The notes below the pieces were generated by a model. That model did not search any database. It saw only the letters and a list, made by a program, of their open reading frames with translations, and was not told where the DNA came from. The translations under genes were made by a program, and so were the position numbers. Positions 34,631 to 43,674 of a stretch of 64,000 nt of DNA are shown here, piece by piece. Position 1 is the stretch's first letter, and every line of letters starts with the position of its first letter. This DNA comes from Skermanella mucosa (GTDB taxonomy: Bacteria; Pseudomonadota; Alphaproteobacteria; Azospirillales; Azospirillaceae): positions 3,282,501-3,346,500 of the forward strand of contig NZ_CP086106.1 of the NCBI RefSeq assembly GCF_016765655.2. Direction: 5' to 3'.

Positions 34631-35173
34631 TCACATCGCCGGGGCGTCGGCCTTGCCGAACGGCCGGTCGAGCAACAGGCTGATCGCACAGGCGATCCGC
34701 CGCGCATCCGGTGCGGCCCGGTGCCGCGCCGGATGGCGCCGGTACGCTTCGGCCAGCGCCCGTTCGCGCTCCCGGGAAGACGCGAGCGGTTCCGACCACC
34801 CCCAGAAATCCGTCAGGTGGAACGGTGGCGGACGGATGCGGGCAGCCGCGCAGAGGACGCCGAGCCAGTAGCTGTCTGCGGCGATGTTGTCGGATAGTAC
34901 CCGTCGGCCGCGCACGGCCGCGGCGACCTGTTCGAGCACGTCGCCGGGCGGCTCTCCTTGACGCTGCAGCATTGCCCTGGAAAGCCCGTGGAGACCCTCC
35001 GCAGCGGGATCCCACGTCCCGTCGCGCAGCCAGACCGGTGCCGGCCGGATGAACCAGGCTGATACGCTCGCGTCCGGAAATGCGACGGCGACCTCTATCG
35101 GATAGCTTTGTGGCGGTAATGCGCTCGCCTCGAGGTCGAGAACGGCCCAATCCTGATCGGGAACGCAGGTCAT
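34631..35173 (-). CDS. DEDDh 3'-5' exonuclease-like protein, copy 1 (180 aa)
   Basis: WAVLDLEASALPPQSYPIEV gives motif I (D13, E15). RRVLSDNIAADSYWLGVL around residue 95 provides the motif II aspartate, and HRAAPDARRIACAI near the end gives H151 and D156 of motif III. The spacing fits a minimal DnaQ/DEDDh fold of about 180 residues, resembling exonuclease-domain proteins that trim RNA or DNA 3' ends. The gene is convergent with the 118-aa gene. A second intact copy lies at 45627-46169. Its substrate is unknown. Confidence 0.75.
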   Translation of the reverse strand: MTCVPDQDWAVLDLEASALPPQSYPIEVAVAFPDASVSAWFIRPAPVWLRDGTWDPAAEGLHGLSRAMLQRQGEPPGDVLEQVAAAVRGRRVLSDNIAADSYWLGVLCAAARIRPPPFHLTDFWGWSEPLASSRERERALAEAYRRHPARHRAAPDARRIACAISLLLDRPFGKADAPAM

Positions 35174-35233
35174 GACGGCTCTCCCCGGCGCGAGAATCGC
35201 TGTGCGGGATGTCGCAAGAGCAGGGGGCCCGGG

Positions 35234-35419
35234 TTAGAGGGGACCCGCTGTCCCAGGGGACCGCGATAGGTGGTCAAGCCCGCAGCCGCCGCGGGGCCAG
35301 GCTCGAGGGTCCACCGCGGTCAAGCGCATCCGGTAGACGCTCCGGCTTACATAAGCGCCGGTCAAGGTGAGCATCGACAGATACCCGATGAACACTCTCC
35401 ACGGGCTGAAATTCTCCAT
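35234..35419 (-). CDS. Possible small membrane protein (61 aa)
   Basis: MENFSPWRVFIGYLSMLTLT is followed by GAYVSRSVYRMRLTAV. One hydrophobic stretch at about 8-25 could span the membrane. The second half (PRAWPRGGCGLDHLSRSPGT) is low in protein character. It could be the last gene of the minus-strand unit 36072-35498. Weak support only. Confidence 0.3.
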   Translation of the reverse strand: MENFSPWRVFIGYLSMLTLTGAYVSRSVYRMRLTAVDPRAWPRGGCGLDHLSRSPGTAGPL

Positions 35420-35497
35420 CGCCGCTCAGGCCAGCAGCATACCGAGGTCGACTGAGCCGAGCGCCGCGACGACAACGGCCGGGACGTAGCGCGGCTT

Positions 35498-35731
35498 TCA
35501 CGGCAAGTCCTCAAGCCGCGTTCGGACCCGACAGCGCAGCTTCCCGATCAAATATTTTGAGCGTACCAGCTCGACCATGTCCTTCGTCGTCATCAGGGTA
35601 TGGACGGCATCGTCGCAGGCATCGGCCACGGCGGGCCGGAAGTCCTCCGGTTCAAGCACGACCGTCGCCGTCATTATCGCCATCGCGGCGACCCAGATCG
35701 ATCCGGTCACCCACCAGGCGGTGGCGCTCAC
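35498..35731 (-). CDS. Small protein with one transmembrane helix (77 aa)
   Basis: MSATAWWVTGSIWVAAMAIM (hydrophobic helix at about 5-24) is followed by TATVVLEPEDFRPAVADACD and VHTLMTTKDMVELVRSKYLI. Its start overlaps the stop of the 114-aa coiled-coil gene by 4 nt (ATGA), so the two are translationally coupled. A small membrane-anchored protein paired with a coiled-coil protein suggests a complex at the membrane; no family is recognised. Confidence 0.55.
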   Translation of the reverse strand: MSATAWWVTGSIWVAAMAIMTATVVLEPEDFRPAVADACDDAVHTLMTTKDMVELVRSKYLIGKLRCRVRTRLEDLP

Positions 35732-36072
35732 GGCTTCGGCTTGAACTCGGGAAACGGCGGAAGCGGCGGTTCCAGCTTCCGCTCGATCGCGTCCAATCGC
35801 TGATTCAGCCGGTCCATACGTCTCTGCAGATTGGCATACATCTCCCAGGTCGTGGCCTCATCCCGCAACCGGTCGCTCAGCGACGGCTCAACCGGTGCCC
35901 TGCGCATGATGGCGCGGTTCATCTCCAACAGCGTGACGCTCATCTCGCGGCGCTCCAGCACCAGTTGGCGCAGATCGGCCGCCATCGTGTCAAGCCGTCT
36001 GCTGATCCGGAGCAGATCGGCGGTGGACAGCTTATCGTCGTTCTCCGCACCGGTCGTGAGGTTGTCGTCCAT
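35728..36072 (-). CDS. Coiled-coil protein (114 aa)
   Basis: From ATG 36072: DDKLSTADLLRISRRLDTMA, then ADLRQLVLERREMSVTLLEM, NRAIMRRAP and WEMYANLQRRMDRLNQRLDA followed by IERKLE. Heptad-like leucines run through about residues 17-52 and 80-102, so two coiled coils are likely, ending in a proline-rich tail (PPLPPFPEFKPKP). It overlaps the TM-protein gene by 4 nt. The function is unknown. Confidence 0.6.
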   Translation of the reverse strand: MDDNLTTGAENDDKLSTADLLRISRRLDTMAADLRQLVLERREMSVTLLEMNRAIMRRAPVEPSLSDRLRDEATTWEMYANLQRRMDRLNQRLDAIERKLEPPLPPFPEFKPKP

Positions 36073-36540
36073 AGTCCCCTCCCTCGCTCTCGCGACACCA
36101 CGCTACCCGACCTGACCGGCATCTGGAGCCGTCGCCGGCGAGCTAGCTCGGACGTCTGGTTGTCGCAAAGGATATACGGCAGGTCGGGCACGGGGTGGTT
36201 CGTGGTCCGCTGGAAGCCCGCTGGATGCGTCCTGAGCCTCCGGAAGGGCTTGAGGCCAAACGCCGGCACCGCGTCCGGTGACTCGGAAATCGGCGGCCGT
36301 CGCTGGGATGAACCGCACCGGTTTTACGGTGGACGGTTGGTTGAGTTACGCCGTCATGGCGGCTTCGTCAGTTTGGGCATATATCGGGAGGGGCATCCCT
36401 TGAACGAAGCCGCCCCTTGGGGAGAGCTTGTCGCCGGCACGGCCGCATCAACCTGATCAGTCCAGGGAGCCCGGCCGGGTCAGGCCTGTTCCTCCAGGCA
36501 GGACGATACGCGGCAGCGAATTCCAGACGGGGAGAACTCC
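36073..36540. other. Intergenic, no gene seen
   Basis: The region between divergent units presumably holds promoters for the coiled-coil gene (minus) and the 36541 gene (plus). Open frames are shadows. Confidence 0.4.
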
Positions 36541-37172
36541 ATGACTTCATATTCAATCCCGCTCGCCCGGCAGGTCAGCGATCATCTCGATGAGATCTGC
36601 CGGAGGCTGAGCCTCCTATCCGCCGAACTCCTTGGACTGATCCTCGCTAGGCTGATCGAGGTCGACCGGACGTGGCGCTCGAGCGGAATGGCCGGAGTCA
36701 TGCCGAACCGGCGTCCGGAAACCGGTGATCCCGACCGTCAGGAGCCTGAGGCGGTGCGGCTCGTCGTCGAGGTGAGCGATGACGTGGCCACGGGCTACGG
36801 CGATATCTGTTCGCGTCTCGGCGTATCACCCGACGCTTTCCTGACAATGATGGCGGGAGGGCTGGTCGAGCAGGACGCCGGGCTGGTGAGCAAAGGCCGC
36901 GGGGGGCTGGACACCTTCCGGCCCCCGGATGGGAGGATTATGCGCTGGAAAGGACGGTGGAGCACGGCATCTACCCGGCGACCGGCGACATCCGGCCAGG
37001 CACCAGGCTGGTCTGGCCTGCCGATAAGCCGTTCCCGCTCAGCGACGGCCAGTGTGCGGCCCTGGTCCGCGGCCACATGGTCCGCTGGGGCGGAACGGTG
37101 GACGAGTACCTGACGGAATTGCCCGGAAAGTACGAACTGGTCGACGGCTTCCTGCGTGTCCATGAGACGTGA
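36541..37172 (+). pseudogene. Hypothetical gene, frameshifted at a C-run
   Basis: From ATG 36541 the frame reads MTSYSIPLARQVSDHLDEIC and RLVVEVSDDVATGYGDICSR, then LGVSPDAFLTMMAGGLVEQD, coding-like to about 36920. The continuation is one frame over: GWEDYALERTVEHGIYPATG, DIRPGTRLVWPADKPFPLSD and LTELPGKYELVDGFLRVHET with a stop at 37172. The switch lies at the CCCCC run at about 36923-36928. Joined, it would be about 210 residues. The first part holds two similar segments (SDHLDEICRRLS... and SDDVATGYGDICSRLG), a possible internal repeat of a small helical, perhaps ribbon-helix-helix-like unit. Slippage or a sequencing error could also explain the shift. Confidence 0.45.
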
Positions 37173-38522
37173 GGCCGTTGCAGGCCCGCTCCGGGCGGAC
37201 GGCCGGCGCCTTCTTCCGCTTGGGCGGGTCCTCCCTTCCAGGACCTGCCATGGCTGGATCGCCGTGCCTGTCCTTGCAGGATGATCGGGCGAAGCAGGCT
37301 TGCCGGCCTGAATGGCGAACAAAGGCGGGCTGGGGCAGCTGCCCGATGCGGGCCGGCGACGGGGCCGGACCAAGTCAGCCGCCCTGCGCGGCACGGTCGC
37401 AGCGCTTGCCCGACGGCATCGGGATGCTGCGAAGCGGCGGAGCGTGCCGGCCGGTGCCTTGGCGATGGGCGGCGCAGACCTTCATCCGCTGGATTCGGTC
37501 CAACGTCCGGGAGCGGCTTTTCGACCGGTCCCCGGAGCGTGGCTCGGCGTCGACAGGGACGGGGCTGCTCCCGGAGGCCCCTCCATCAGAGCGCACCACA
37601 AGGCGGCCATCTCCGCCCGGAACGACTCGGTCATGGTGTTGTCCCAGATCAGCCTCCGCTTCCTGCGCATCGATGCAAGAAGGCGGTTGTCGTGGGGCCA
37701 CCGCCGGCATTCGCAAGGTTCTCCACGATACCGCCGGCGCGGCGAATGCATCGGCCTGATGACCTGAAGATGCCACGACAGGATGGACAACCGGCGGACC
37801 AGCCGGTTGCCCGCACCCGGGATACCATTCCCGCAATGAAGGCAGATCCGCTCGAAAAAGCGCTTTCCCTTCCAAAGACGTATCCTGCGCCTTTCGTTCA
37901 GCCGGGAAAATCCCCGGCGCTGAGGCCGCCGGCGTCCTCTCTTCAGCTGCATCCGCACCCTCCACCTCCCGATGCCGCAGACGGAAACGCCGCGACTGGA
38001 CGGCGCCTCATCGCATGCGGGCGAGCCGGGCACAAGACGAGCACGCCTGACATGCTTCGGCGCGGTCATGTTCGCGGCCTTCCTTGCCGCAGAAACTCCT
38101 CGATCTTACGCCCCCGTGGTCTACCCGCCGTGATCGACCGGAAAGTGACCGACCGCTCCCGGGTCGCCGTTGCGGTCACGACCAGACGGCGTACGGGACT
38201 TCGTGTCGACCAGCTGCATCGAAGGGGTGCGCGTGACCCTGGAGCCGGGCTGCCTGTTATGAGGACATGCGGCGCCTGATAATCTGTCAGGGCGGAAAGC
38301 AGGGGGTCGTCATGCTGCAGGCATCGGGCACGAGAGAAGGCGATGAAGCGCGTGCAGGCTACTTGGGTGGGCAATGATGTACGGACAAATAATTTCGGCC
38401 CGGTCCCGCAGGATCAGCGCCCGAATTGGAGTCTCCGGGATCCTGGCATGGACACCCGGTGCCTGAAGGCTCTGGGAAAGAGGTTCGCTCAGCGTTGATG
38501 GTACAGCATTGAAGGACGGACA
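37173..38522. other. Long stretch without a supported gene (1.35 kb)
   Basis: Overlapping frames up to 332 codons exist on both strands, but all have the skewed R/P/A-rich composition of GC-driven shadows. The only patch with protein character is on the minus strand near 37690-37560 (LLASMRRKRRLIWDNTMTES, then FRAEMAALWCALM), which could be a gene remnant. Nothing else was recognised. Confidence 0.4.
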
Positions 38523-38951
38523 ATGGCCGACGAATTCCATTTGGACCGATTTGTCCGGGCTCAGGAGCCGGTCATCGCACGGGTTCGGCGGGAGCTTGCC
38601 GCCGGGCGGAAAGACAGCCACTGGATGTGGTTCGTGTTTCCGCAAATCGCCGGGCTGGGGTACAGCGCGATGGCTCGCCGGTATGCCATCCAGTCACTGG
38701 CCGAAGCACGCGCCTACCTGGAGCACCCGGTTCTCGGCTCACGGCTGGTAGAACTCACAAGGGTGGTCAACCAGGTGAAGGGCCGATCGGTCCACGAGAT
38801 CTTCGGGAGACCGGATGACTTGAAGTTCCACTCGTCAATGACCCTCTTCGCCCTGGCCAAGCCTGACGGCTCGGCTTTCCACGACGCACTGCAGAGGCAT
38901 TTCGGCGGCGCCCTGGATAGAGGTACCGTCGAAAGGCTCGAGCACTCCTGA
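38523..38951 (+). CDS. DUF1810 family protein (142 aa)
   Basis: FHLDRFVRAQEPVIARVRRE, then GRKDSHWMWFVFPQIAGLGY, SAMARRYAIQSLAEARAYLE and RSVHEIFGRPDDLKFHSSMT are the hallmark strings of DUF1810 (YbiA-adjacent type), in particular the HWMWFVFPQ and DDxKFHSSMTLF motifs. The length is the full family length. Members are conserved in bacteria with no proven activity. The conserved W, H and D residues suggest ligand or nucleotide binding. It stands alone, close to the WYL regulator on the opposite strand. Confidence 0.9.
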   Translation: MADEFHLDRFVRAQEPVIARVRRELAAGRKDSHWMWFVFPQIAGLGYSAMARRYAIQSLAEARAYLEHPVLGSRLVELTRVVNQVKGRSVHEIFGRPDDLKFHSSMTLFALAKPDGSAFHDALQRHFGGALDRGTVERLEHS

Positions 38952-39129
38952 CCGGAACCGCCGGAGATCCCTGGATCGGGTCGTGCGCGCCGGACGGACG
39001 ACCGTCAGCAGCGGGGCGCCGCACGGCGATGCAGCGGGTCGCGCTCCCGGCCGCTTTCCTCCGCAATCCGCCGGGAACGTGGACTTCCGCCACTGAAGCT
39101 CGGAGCCGGGGTGAGTCTGCCGCTCCACC

Positions 39130-40164
39130 TCAGACGGCACCGTGGCGGACCGATGCATCCGACAGCATCCGGGCATAGTCCCGACGTAGGGAAATCGGCT
39201 CGATGATCTCGACATGGGGTTCCCAGGTGAACAGGTGCCAGCAGAGCTCCTTGAGCCCGCCGGCGCGGAACCGGACGAGCAGCGCGCCGTCCGGCCCGGC
39301 TTCCTTGGCTTCGTCGTCATGGAACCGGTGCGACGCGGCGTCGGCGGCACGGGCCGGATCGAAGCGCAGCACGATGTCGGCCGGCTGCTCCTGGAAGATG
39401 CCGAACGACTGGGCGGCGTAGCGGCGCAGGTCGAAGTCCGGGGGGCGGTCCGCCGTCTCTGCCAAGGGCTCCACCTTGCCGATGTTCGGCAGGCTGTACA
39501 GCCGCGGCTGGGTCCTGCCGTCCGGCACTGCGACGAGATAGTGCCGAACGCCGTAGAGCAGGCCGAGCGGCGACACGGTCCGCCAGCCCGCCTTCCCGCC
39601 GCCGCGCGGCGAATAGTACAGGCGTACCCGCTCCATCGCCTTGAAGGCATGGCGGAGCGGGGCGAGTACCTCGGGCGTCACGACCGGACGGGGTCCCGGC
39701 CGCGCGGCAAGCCCCTCGGCCTCGATCAGGGCCGCGAGGTCGGGCTCCATGCGGGCGAGTTCCCGAGGCCGTAGTGATGCCCGCAGCTTGACGGCAAGCC
39801 GGCCCAGGATGACGGCCCGCACCTCGAGTCCCTCGCGCCGCAGCGCCTGCTCCGCCGCCTCCATCTCGAGCAGCTCCTCCGGGGTGACGGCGACCAGCTC
39901 GCCGAGCGTGCCGGGGGCAATGCGCCAGCGCTTCACCGGTTCGTCGGAGGGAACCACTTCGACGCGGTCGCCGAATGCCCGGACCACGACATCGCGCATG
40001 CGCTCGGCCGTGCGCCGGCTGACGTGGAATTCCTCCTGGATGTCCTGCAGCGAAACGCCCAGGCGCGTTCCCTGCATCATCAGCAGGAGCTGGAAGATGT
40101 TATCGATCTGGCCGTAGGCCAAGGATGCCTCCGTGACTGCGCCTGGCGGCGAATGCCGGGCCAT
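39130..40164 (-). CDS. WYL-domain transcriptional regulator
   Basis: From ATG 40164 the 344-aa protein begins with a winged helix-turn-helix (QIDNIFQLLLMMQGTRLGVS, LQDIQEEFHVSRRTAERMRD) at about 15-60. The WYL region follows at about 165-240: LRHAFKAMERVRLYYSPRGG, WRTVSPLGLLYGVRHYLVAV, PRLYSLPNIGKVEPLAE. The C-terminal extension (FRAGGLKELCWHLFTWEPHV) follows, typical of this family. WYL regulators sense ligands such as nucleic-acid ends or nucleotides and control repair and defence operons. The gene is divergent from the AAA+ ATPase, with about 90 bp between starts, so it probably regulates that gene and itself. A longer frame to 40242 exists but would run into the ATPase promoter. Confidence 0.88.
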   Translation of the reverse strand: MARHSPPGAVTEASLAYGQIDNIFQLLLMMQGTRLGVSLQDIQEEFHVSRRTAERMRDVVVRAFGDRVEVVPSDEPVKRWRIAPGTLGELVAVTPEELLEMEAAEQALRREGLEVRAVILGRLAVKLRASLRPRELARMEPDLAALIEAEGLAARPGPRPVVTPEVLAPLRHAFKAMERVRLYYSPRGGGKAGWRTVSPLGLLYGVRHYLVAVPDGRTQPRLYSLPNIGKVEPLAETADRPPDFDLRRYAAQSFGIFQEQPADIVLRFDPARAADAASHRFHDDEAKEAGPDGALLVRFRAGGLKELCWHLFTWEPHVEIIEPISLRRDYARMLSDASVRHGAV

Positions 40165-40254
40165 CCTATGCGTCAGATGTTGACGGACCGTTTCTTGACG
40201 ACCGGCGCAGGCGTGAGACCATGCGACCGGATTCAACGGCATGGAGCCCGGCTG

Positions 40255-42383
40255 GTGGACGTACCCGACTTCGACGACCTTTGCGAACGGCCCCTATCCG
40301 CGCCGGCAGTCCGCACCGACAGCCGGATCGCCGGCGACTACCTGCGCACTGCGGTCACCGGTCCGTTCGGCCCCGCCGTCGTGCCGGTGCTCGCGTCCTG
40401 GCTGGCCAAGTGGCGCGGTTTCCTCGGGCTGCCGGCCGGAAACGACCTTGACGAAGCCCTGAGCCGGTTGGCGGACTGCAGACACGGCGGCAATCCGGAT
40501 CCGGGGAAAAAAGACGACAAGGCATTGCGCAGGGCTCTCGATTGCATCGGCGCGGTGACGGGAGCCGGCGAGGACGACCCGGTCTCCCGCAATCTCACGC
40601 TGCTCGGCGGCATGCTCGCGGCCGATCCGCGCGACATGGAGATCCTGGGCCTGCTGCTGAACTGCGCGCGCATCGACGCCGTCCGCAGACTCGCCGACGC
40701 GCTGGGCCGGGATCTGGGCAGCCCCCCGCGCTGTATAGCGGCACTGCTCGGCCGTGATCCCGAGGATATCCGCCGCCGGATCCTCCCGGGGGCCTGGCTG
40801 GTCCGGTCGGGGCTCGTCATGAGGGTGGAGGGATCCGGGGGCTTGGTCGGTTACGGCTGCTTCTTTGATGTCCCCGAGCGGGTGGAGACGGCCCTGACAA
40901 GGTGTTGGCCGGATGCGGAGAGCCTGCGCCGGGTGCTGGTCGGGCGCACCGCCGCGCCGACGCTCGATTGGGACGATTTCTCCTGGCTGCCCCAGGCGGA
41001 CCAGCTGGCGCGCCTGCTCGCCGGTGCGCTGGACGCGCGGGCGCGCGGCGTCAGCGTGCTGCTGGTCGGGCCGCCCGGCACTGGCAAGACCGAGCTTTGT
41101 GCGGCGCTGGCCGCCCGGGCAGGTGCTGTCCTGCATGCCATCGGCGAGAGCGACGACGAGGGATTTGAGCCCGGGCGCGGGACGCGGCTGGCCGAGCTGC
41201 GGATGGCGCAGCGGCTGCTCGCCGGAAGAGGCCGAAGCCTTGTCCTGTTCGACGAGATGGAGGACCTGCTGGCCCTGCCCCGTGGCGAGCAGGGGGCAAA
41301 GGTCTGGCTTAACCGGCTGGTGGAGGATAACCCCGTCCCGATCCTGTGGACCAGCAACAAGGTCGGCCGCTTCGACCCCGCGTTCCTGCGCCGGATGAGC
41401 ATGATCGTCCAGGTCGAGACTCCCGGCCCTGCGGCGCGGTCGGCCGTCTGGCGCCGGCTCGCCGGCCGCGAGCAGCTGGACCGGCTCGATGAGGCCGAAC
41501 TCGTCCCGCTGGCGCGGACCAGCAACGCCGCACCCGGCCTCGTCGCCACGGCGCTGCGTTCGGCGAAGCTGGCCGGGGGCGGCCGGGACGACATCGCAGC
41601 GGTGCTCGATGCCATGGTGCCGCTCGTGACCGGTAGGGAACGGCCAACGATGCGCAGACACGGCAGTTCCGCCGACTTCTCGCCCGGCCTGCTCAACGCC
41701 GGCATGGACCTCGGTGCGCTTGCGGACGGACTTCGCCGCCGCGGCCGGGACCGGTGCTTCACCCTGCTGCTGCACGGCGAGCCGGGCACCGGCAAGAGCG
41801 TTTACGCCCGCTATCTGGCGGCACAGCTCGGGTACGAGGTGATCGAGAAGCGCGCCTCGGACCTGTTCTCGTGCTTCGTCGGCGGGACCGAACAGAACAT
41901 CGCCGCAGCATTCCGGGAGGCGGCGCGGGACGGCGGTTTGCTGATCTTCGACGAGGCCGACAGCCTGATCGCCGAGACGAGGCCGACAGCCTGATCGCCG
42001 ACCGCCGCGACGCGGAGCACTCCTGGGAGTGGACGCAGGTCAACGAGTTCCTGGCCGCGATGGACGCGCACACCGGCCCGGTCGCGGCGACGACGAACCG
42101 GATCGATCGGCTCGATCCCGCCTGCCTGCGCCGCTTCGACCTCAAGATCCGTCTGTCGCCGCTGACGGCAATACAGGCGGGCGAGGCCTTCAGGTTTTTC
42201 TTCGGTGTTGAGGCCCCGCGCGAACTGGCACGCTTAGGGGGACTGACCTGCGGGGATTACGCCGTCGTCCGGCGGCGCATGGAGTTTCAGGGAGACGCAG
42301 CGGATGCGACATCCCTGTGCCGGATGCTGGATGAGGAACTGGCGCTGCGCGGCAGCACGCCCTACCAGATCGGCTATGTCTGA
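40255..42383 (+). pseudogene. Tandem AAA+ ATPase, broken by a 26-bp duplication
   Basis: Two AAA+ modules are visible. The first has VLLVGPPGTGKTELCAALAA (Walker A) at about 41060 and SLVLFDEMEDLLALPRGEQG (Walker B). The second has LLLHGEPGTGKSVYARYLAA at about 41766 and GLLIFDEADSLIA. At that point an exact tandem duplication (41951-42002) shifts the frame and the first frame stops at 41994. The correct continuation (DRRDAEHSWEWTQVNEFLAA, then RIDRLDPACLRRFDLKIRL) is in another frame to 42383. Removal of 26 bp restores one protein of about 700 residues. The start is uncertain; GTG 40255 gives VDVPDFDDLCERPL. Tandem AAA+ proteins of this kind remodel protein or RNA-protein complexes. It is divergent from the WYL regulator. 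Confidence 0.8.
41951..42002. repeat. 26-bp tandem duplication inside the ATPase Walker B region
   Basis: ACGAGGCCGACAGCCTGATC plus GCCG occurs at 41951-41974 and again, without mismatch, at 41977-42000, separated by AG. The period is 26 bp, which is not a multiple of three, so the reading frame is lost. Deletion of one unit restores FDEADSLIADRRDAEHSWEW. Confidence 0.95.
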
Positions 42384-42942
42384 GAGACGAGGCAGCAGTA
42401 TGCGCCGATGCTTTCCGGGCAGTGACCGGCACCTGGAGGCCGTCCGCGACTGATCGCCGTCCCGCTATTCAAGGGACGGTTTACCACGGAGTGTGCCGCG
42501 ATGACGGGAACAAGCAGCGATCTGGCTCTCGTCACCCCCGACGGTCGGCCGGCCGGAGCGGCAGCGGGTCCGCGCATCGGCAACACCGAACGGTCACGAT
42601 GCTCCTGATCCGCAATCCGGACAGCCCTGACGGAATGCCCCCGGGCGACGGTCCGATCCGCTGCGTCGCGCGGCCGGACCATCTCATCTGCTGGCGCGGA
42701 GTAGAGCCGGGCCACGCCGAGGTCATGGCAGCCACCGGCGTCGAGGGTGTCAATCGGCTTCGAATAACCAGCCAGCATCGGCGTCCAATATCCAACCATT
42801 CTTTTGGTTGCAGAATCTCTTGTCCAGGGAGTCCACGGGAGGGACCCGCGCGCGCCGCGGAGTGCCCGTCATGACCGACGTAGCGGCGCGTGTGGGAGGG
42901 AACCTGTGGGCCCCCCTGGACAAGGCACGGGCGGAAGGAAGG

Positions 42943-43674
42943 TCAGGAGCGGTTCTTGAACCGCCAGCTTTCGTTCCCGGTCTCCAGGATGTCGCAGTGG
43001 TGCGTCAGCCGGTCGAGCAGGGCGGCCGTCATCTTGGTGTCGCCCCCGAAGACGGACGGCCACTCGGCGAAGCTCAGGTTCGTCGTGATGAACACCGACG
43101 TCCGGGAATAGAGCTTGCTCAGCGTATGGAACAGCAGCTGGCCGCCATTCTGGGAGAACGGCAGGTAGCCGAGCTCGTCCAGCACCACCAGATCGACGCG
43201 GGTCAGCTGGTCGGCGAGCTTGCCGGCCTGACCGGCCCGGGCCTCGGCCTCCAGCCGGTTCACCAGGTCGATGACGTTGAAGAACCGGGCGCGCGCGCCG
43301 CGGCGTACGCAGTTGGCGGTGATGGCGATGCAGATGTGCGTCTTGCCGGAACCGGTTCCGCCGACGAACACGGCGTTGCGCTGGGTCTCCAGGAAGCCGC
43401 CGTCGTGCAGGTCGCGCACCAGCGCTTCGTTCACCGGGCTGGCCGCGAAGTCGAACTCGGCAAGCGTCCTGGCCAGCGGCAGCCTGGCCGCGCCGAGCTG
43501 GTAGCGGATTGAGCGCGCCTTCTTCTCGGCGCGCTCCGCGGCCAGCAGGTCGCCCAGGATCTGCTGGACGGTGCGCTGCCGCTTCAGGCCGTCCGCCATC
43601 ACCTCGTCGTAGACCGCGCGCATTCCCGCCAGGCTGAGCTCGGCCATCATCGCCATCAGCTCATGCCGCTCCAT
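42943..43674 (-). CDS. istB: IstB, AAA+ ATPase helper of IS21 transposition
   Basis: The 243-aa protein has the IstB layout: an N-terminal helical region ([20 protein letters not shown]), then the Walker [16 protein letters not shown] at about 105, the Walker [21 protein letters not shown], and [20 protein letters not shown] with the sensor asparagine. IstB forms ATP-dependent decamers on target DNA and stimulates IstA. Its start overlaps the end of istA by 14 nt, the usual coupling in this family. Length and motifs are intact. Confidence 0.95.
   Translation of the reverse strand: MERHELMAMMAELSLAGMRAVYDEVMADGLKRQRTVQQILGDLLAAERAEKKARSIRYQLGAARLPLARTLAEFDFAASPVNEALVRDLHDGGFLETQRNAVFVGGTGSGKTHICIAITANCVRRGARARFFNVIDLVNRLEAEARAGQAGKLADQLTRVDLVVLDELGYLPFSQNGGQLLFHTLSKLYSRTSVFITTNLSFAEWPSVFGGDTKMTAALLDRLTHHCDILETGNESWRFKNRS

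Larger units (their letters stand above)
33744..35173. repeat. Segmental duplication, copy 1 (1.43 kb)
   Basis: This block contains the end of the AAA+ ATPase gene, a 118-aa gene and the DEDDh exonuclease-like gene. It repeats, with high identity, the block at 42196-46169 once the IS21 element there is removed (about 1.42 kb). Because copy 2 includes the complete ATPase gene, copy 2 is probably the parental arrangement. Confidence 0.85.

Noticed and set aside
37173-38522. Several long overlapping frames on both strands (up to 332 codons)
   Set aside because: None has a ribosome-binding site, a domain or balanced amino-acid use; they overlap one another.
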